Positions 62,636 through 64,000 of a DNA stretch of 64,000 nt are shown piece by piece (the first letter of the stretch is position 1; the number at the start of each line of letters is the position of its first letter). The stretch spans positions 61,912 to 125,911 of the forward strand of contig JACPOY010000026.1 in the NCBI GenBank assembly GCA_016191245.1, in the 5' to 3' direction. This DNA comes from Gammaproteobacteria bacterium (GTDB lineage: Bacteria > Pseudomonadota > Gammaproteobacteria > Berkiellales > Berkiellaceae). Below the pieces are notes generated by a model. That model was not told where the DNA came from, searched no databases, and saw nothing but the letters and a program-made list of their open reading frames with translations. A program made the position numbers and the translations under genes.

Positions 62636-63723
62636 AAACATTTCATTTGCCAGATTTAGGTGAAGGCTTACCAGATGGTGAGATAACAAAATGGCATGTT
62701 AACGTTGGGGATGTGATCAAAATTGATGATCCTTTAGTGTCTATTGAAACGGCCAAAGCAGTGGTTGAAGTACCATCTCCCTTTAGTGGTAAAGTCGCTA
62801 AATTATATGGCGCAGAAGGAGATATTATTCCCACGGGCTCACCATTGGTTGATGTCGAAGGTGATGAGAAAAAAGATTCTGGCACGGTGGCTGGTGAAAT
62901 TAAAGTGGGTAATGAAGTGATTGCTGAAAAGGCAACGTCGATTGGTAATCGTGCAACAGGTATAAAAGTATTACCTGCAGTACGTGCACTTGCCAAAAAA
63001 CTCAATGTTGATTTGAATATGGTGGTTCCTTCTGGCAGCGATGGTACCATTACTGCAGAAGACGTTAAAAAGGCGAGTGAAAATTTACAATCAGCAGGTC
63101 CCTTAGAGCCGCTTAAAGGTGTTCGACGTGCGATGGCGATGGCAATGTCGCAATCACATGCTGAAGTGGTGGCAGTGACAATTCATGATGATGTTGATAT
63201 CACTTCCTGGGTCAAGGAAAAGGATTTTACTGTTCGTGTCATCTTAGCCATGATAAAAGCTTGCCAAAAAGAGCCAGCTTTAAATGCTTGGTATGATGGT
63301 CAAGCGATGGGTAGAAGATTGTTATCACAGGTGAATATTGGTTTAGCCATGGATAGTCATGATGGATTATTTGTGCCGGTGATAAAAGATGCACAAGAAA
63401 AAAATCCACAACAACTTCGAAGTGAAATTGAAACACTAAAAGAACAAGTGAGTTCGCGTACCATTGCCCCTAAAGCATTGCAAGGCGCCAGTATTGTTTT
63501 ATCCAATTACGGCAAATTTGCAGGGCGTTATGCTAACCCCATTATTGTCGTTCCAACCGTTGCTATTTTAGGCGTGGGTGCACTACGTGAACAAGTTTTA
63601 CCTATCAATGGTAAACCTGAAGTACGCTCTGTATTACCGTTGTCTTTGAGTTTTGATCATCGCGCAGTCACTGGGGGTGAGGCGACAAGATTTTTAGCAG
63701 TGATGATGGATGCATTGAAGTAG
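62632..63723 (+). CDS. 2-oxoacid dehydrogenase E2 component (dihydrolipoyl acyltransferase)
   Basis: A 363-residue E2 with a single lipoyl domain (lipoyl lysine in IETAKAVVEVPSP), a peripheral-subunit-binding domain (VLPAVRALAKKLNVDLNMVV with GTITAEDVKKA) and a catalytic domain ending LSFDHRAVTGGEATRFLAVM (DHRxxxG). One lipoyl domain and the relatively short core fit BCKDH-type E2. No E3 gene follows before the window ends; E3 is probably shared from elsewhere. Confidence 0.93.
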   Translation: MKTFHLPDLGEGLPDGEITKWHVNVGDVIKIDDPLVSIETAKAVVEVPSPFSGKVAKLYGAEGDIIPTGSPLVDVEGDEKKDSGTVAGEIKVGNEVIAEKATSIGNRATGIKVLPAVRALAKKLNVDLNMVVPSGSDGTITAEDVKKASENLQSAGPLEPLKGVRRAMAMAMSQSHAEVVAVTIHDDVDITSWVKEKDFTVRVILAMIKACQKEPALNAWYDGQAMGRRLLSQVNIGLAMDSHDGLFVPVIKDAQEKNPQQLRSEIETLKEQVSSRTIAPKALQGASIVLSNYGKFAGRYANPIIVVPTVAILGVGALREQVLPINGKPEVRSVLPLSLSFDHRAVTGGEATRFLAVMMDALK

Positions 63724-63728
63724 GACAT

Positions 63729-63787
63729 CCCCCACTCGCGTTGCTCGTTGCCCCTATCAAAGGGGGCTAGAGTCGCGAAGCGACAAG
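63729..63787. repeat. Hairpin-forming repeat after the E2 gene
   Basis: CCCCACTCGCG and the arms GCCCCT-ATCA-AAGGGGGC with a flanking GTCGCGAAGCGAC palindrome form a compound hairpin 6 bp after the E2 stop. It probably ends the E1-E2 transcript. Remaining sequence to the window end is repeat-like and AT-rich without a clear gene. Confidence 0.6.
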
Positions 63788-63948
63788 TTATCTTCCCTAG
63801 CAAGAAGGATTTTATCAAGAGAAAATCTCTCTGGACGCTAAGAGCGTCGTCTCTCCTTTACAAGCTGAGGAATCGACACATAATTTGAAGAAAATTTCTT
63901 AAAAATTATAATGTTAGTTTGAACTAGATTTAGCTTGCGAAGCTCTTA

Positions 63949-63986
63949 CCCCTTCTCCCCTTGCGGGAGAAGGCGGGGATGAGGGG
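63949..63986. repeat. CCCTC/GAGGG palindromic repeat, diverged copy
   Basis: CCCCTTCTCCCCTTGCGGGA then GAAGGCGGGGATGAGGGG. Same family as the copies at 29.0-33.6 kb, with T/A changes in the stem (CTTCTCCCC / GGGAGAAG). Confidence 0.8.
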
Positions 63987-64000
63987 TGGAAAAAATCTTA

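Noticed and set aside
1..64000. CRISPR arrays, prophage or transposase genes
   Set aside because: No regularly spaced direct repeats, no Cas, integrase or transposase-like frames were seen; the repeats present are palindromic intergenic elements.

Overview
The window is a low-GC (roughly 40% by eye), gene-dense stretch of a gammaproteobacterial chromosome. The gene order is gammaproteobacterial: bcp-gcvR facing dapA-bamC-purC, corC/ypjD facing ffh-rpsP-rimM-trmD-rplS, and bepA facing perM. Several traits point to Legionellales (Legionella/Coxiella/Berkiella/Aquicella-like) rather than enterics. There is an orphan IcmC/IcmD-like membrane protein of the Dot/Icm secretion type, three large unrecognised proteins with effector-like traits, and heavy investment in amino-acid catabolism (Phe/Tyr and Leu/branched-chain). 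This placement is an inference from gene content; no marker in the window fixes the genus.

Layout. 1-3.6 kb: truncated amino-acid permease, Fsa/TalC-like aldolase, GNAT, SlyD-like FKBP, a hypothetical protein and the IcmC/D-like protein. 3.6-3.85 kb: an AT-rich gap with three perfect DnaA boxes. 3.85-8.6 kb: bepA, perM, a MITE-like palindrome, a PhoH-family ATPase and bcp. 8.6-13.4 kb: gcvR, dapA, a miniature BamC lipoprotein, purC, a giant palindrome, and a reverse-transsulfuration pair (cystathionine gamma-lyase/synthase and beta-synthase). 13.5-14.7 kb: candidate effector. 14.8-19.7 kb: NAD salvage cluster (pncA-pncB-nadE) divergent from a NadD-Nudix-winged-helix fusion that looks like its own NrtR regulator. 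19.7-25.4 kb: glycosyltransferase/GtrA, an alkaline-phosphatase-fold protein, tRNA-Ser(CGA), a HAD phosphatase, dgkA, a CorC-type protein and ypjD. 25.5-29 kb: ffh-rpsP-rimM-trmD-rplS. 29-34.6 kb: ogt, dsbC, ETF-QO, etfB and etfA. Here seven copies of a palindromic repeat cluster, and a DUF559 nuclease gene embedded in repeats separates etfB from etfA. 34.6-39.5 kb: Pit phosphate transporter with its DUF47 partner, Nudix, hemerythrin, two unrecognised proteins. 39.5-47.3 kb: Phe/Tyr degradation (phhA, phhB, hisC2-like aminotransferase, hppD, fumarylacetoacetase, maiA, aromatic permease), with hmgA not in the window. 47.4-49.1 kb: candidate effector. 49.3-60.4 kb: leucine/isovalerate operon (liuA, thiolase, liuB, liuC, liuD, HMG-CoA lyase, scoA, scoB) plus an SDR and a second acyl-CoA dehydrogenase. 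60.6-63.7 kb: E1-alpha, E1-beta and E2 of a 2-oxoacid (probably branched-chain) dehydrogenase. The window ends in repeats.

The metabolic modules fit together. Branched-chain 2-oxoacids are oxidised to acyl-CoAs, the acyl-CoA dehydrogenases pass electrons to ETF and ETF-QO, and leucine and tyrosine both end in acetoacetate. That acetoacetate is activated by ScoAB and cleaved by the thiolase to acetyl-CoA.

Most notable observations: (1) the DUF559 gene that starts and stops inside copies of the palindromic repeat, with a 77-bp exact duplicate of its 5' end just upstream; (2) the NadD-NrtR-like fusion with a palindrome exactly inside its own promoter spacer; (3) the BamC reduced to lipobox plus BamD-binding lasso; (4) the DnaA-box cluster; (5) the orphan Icm-like protein and candidate effectors.
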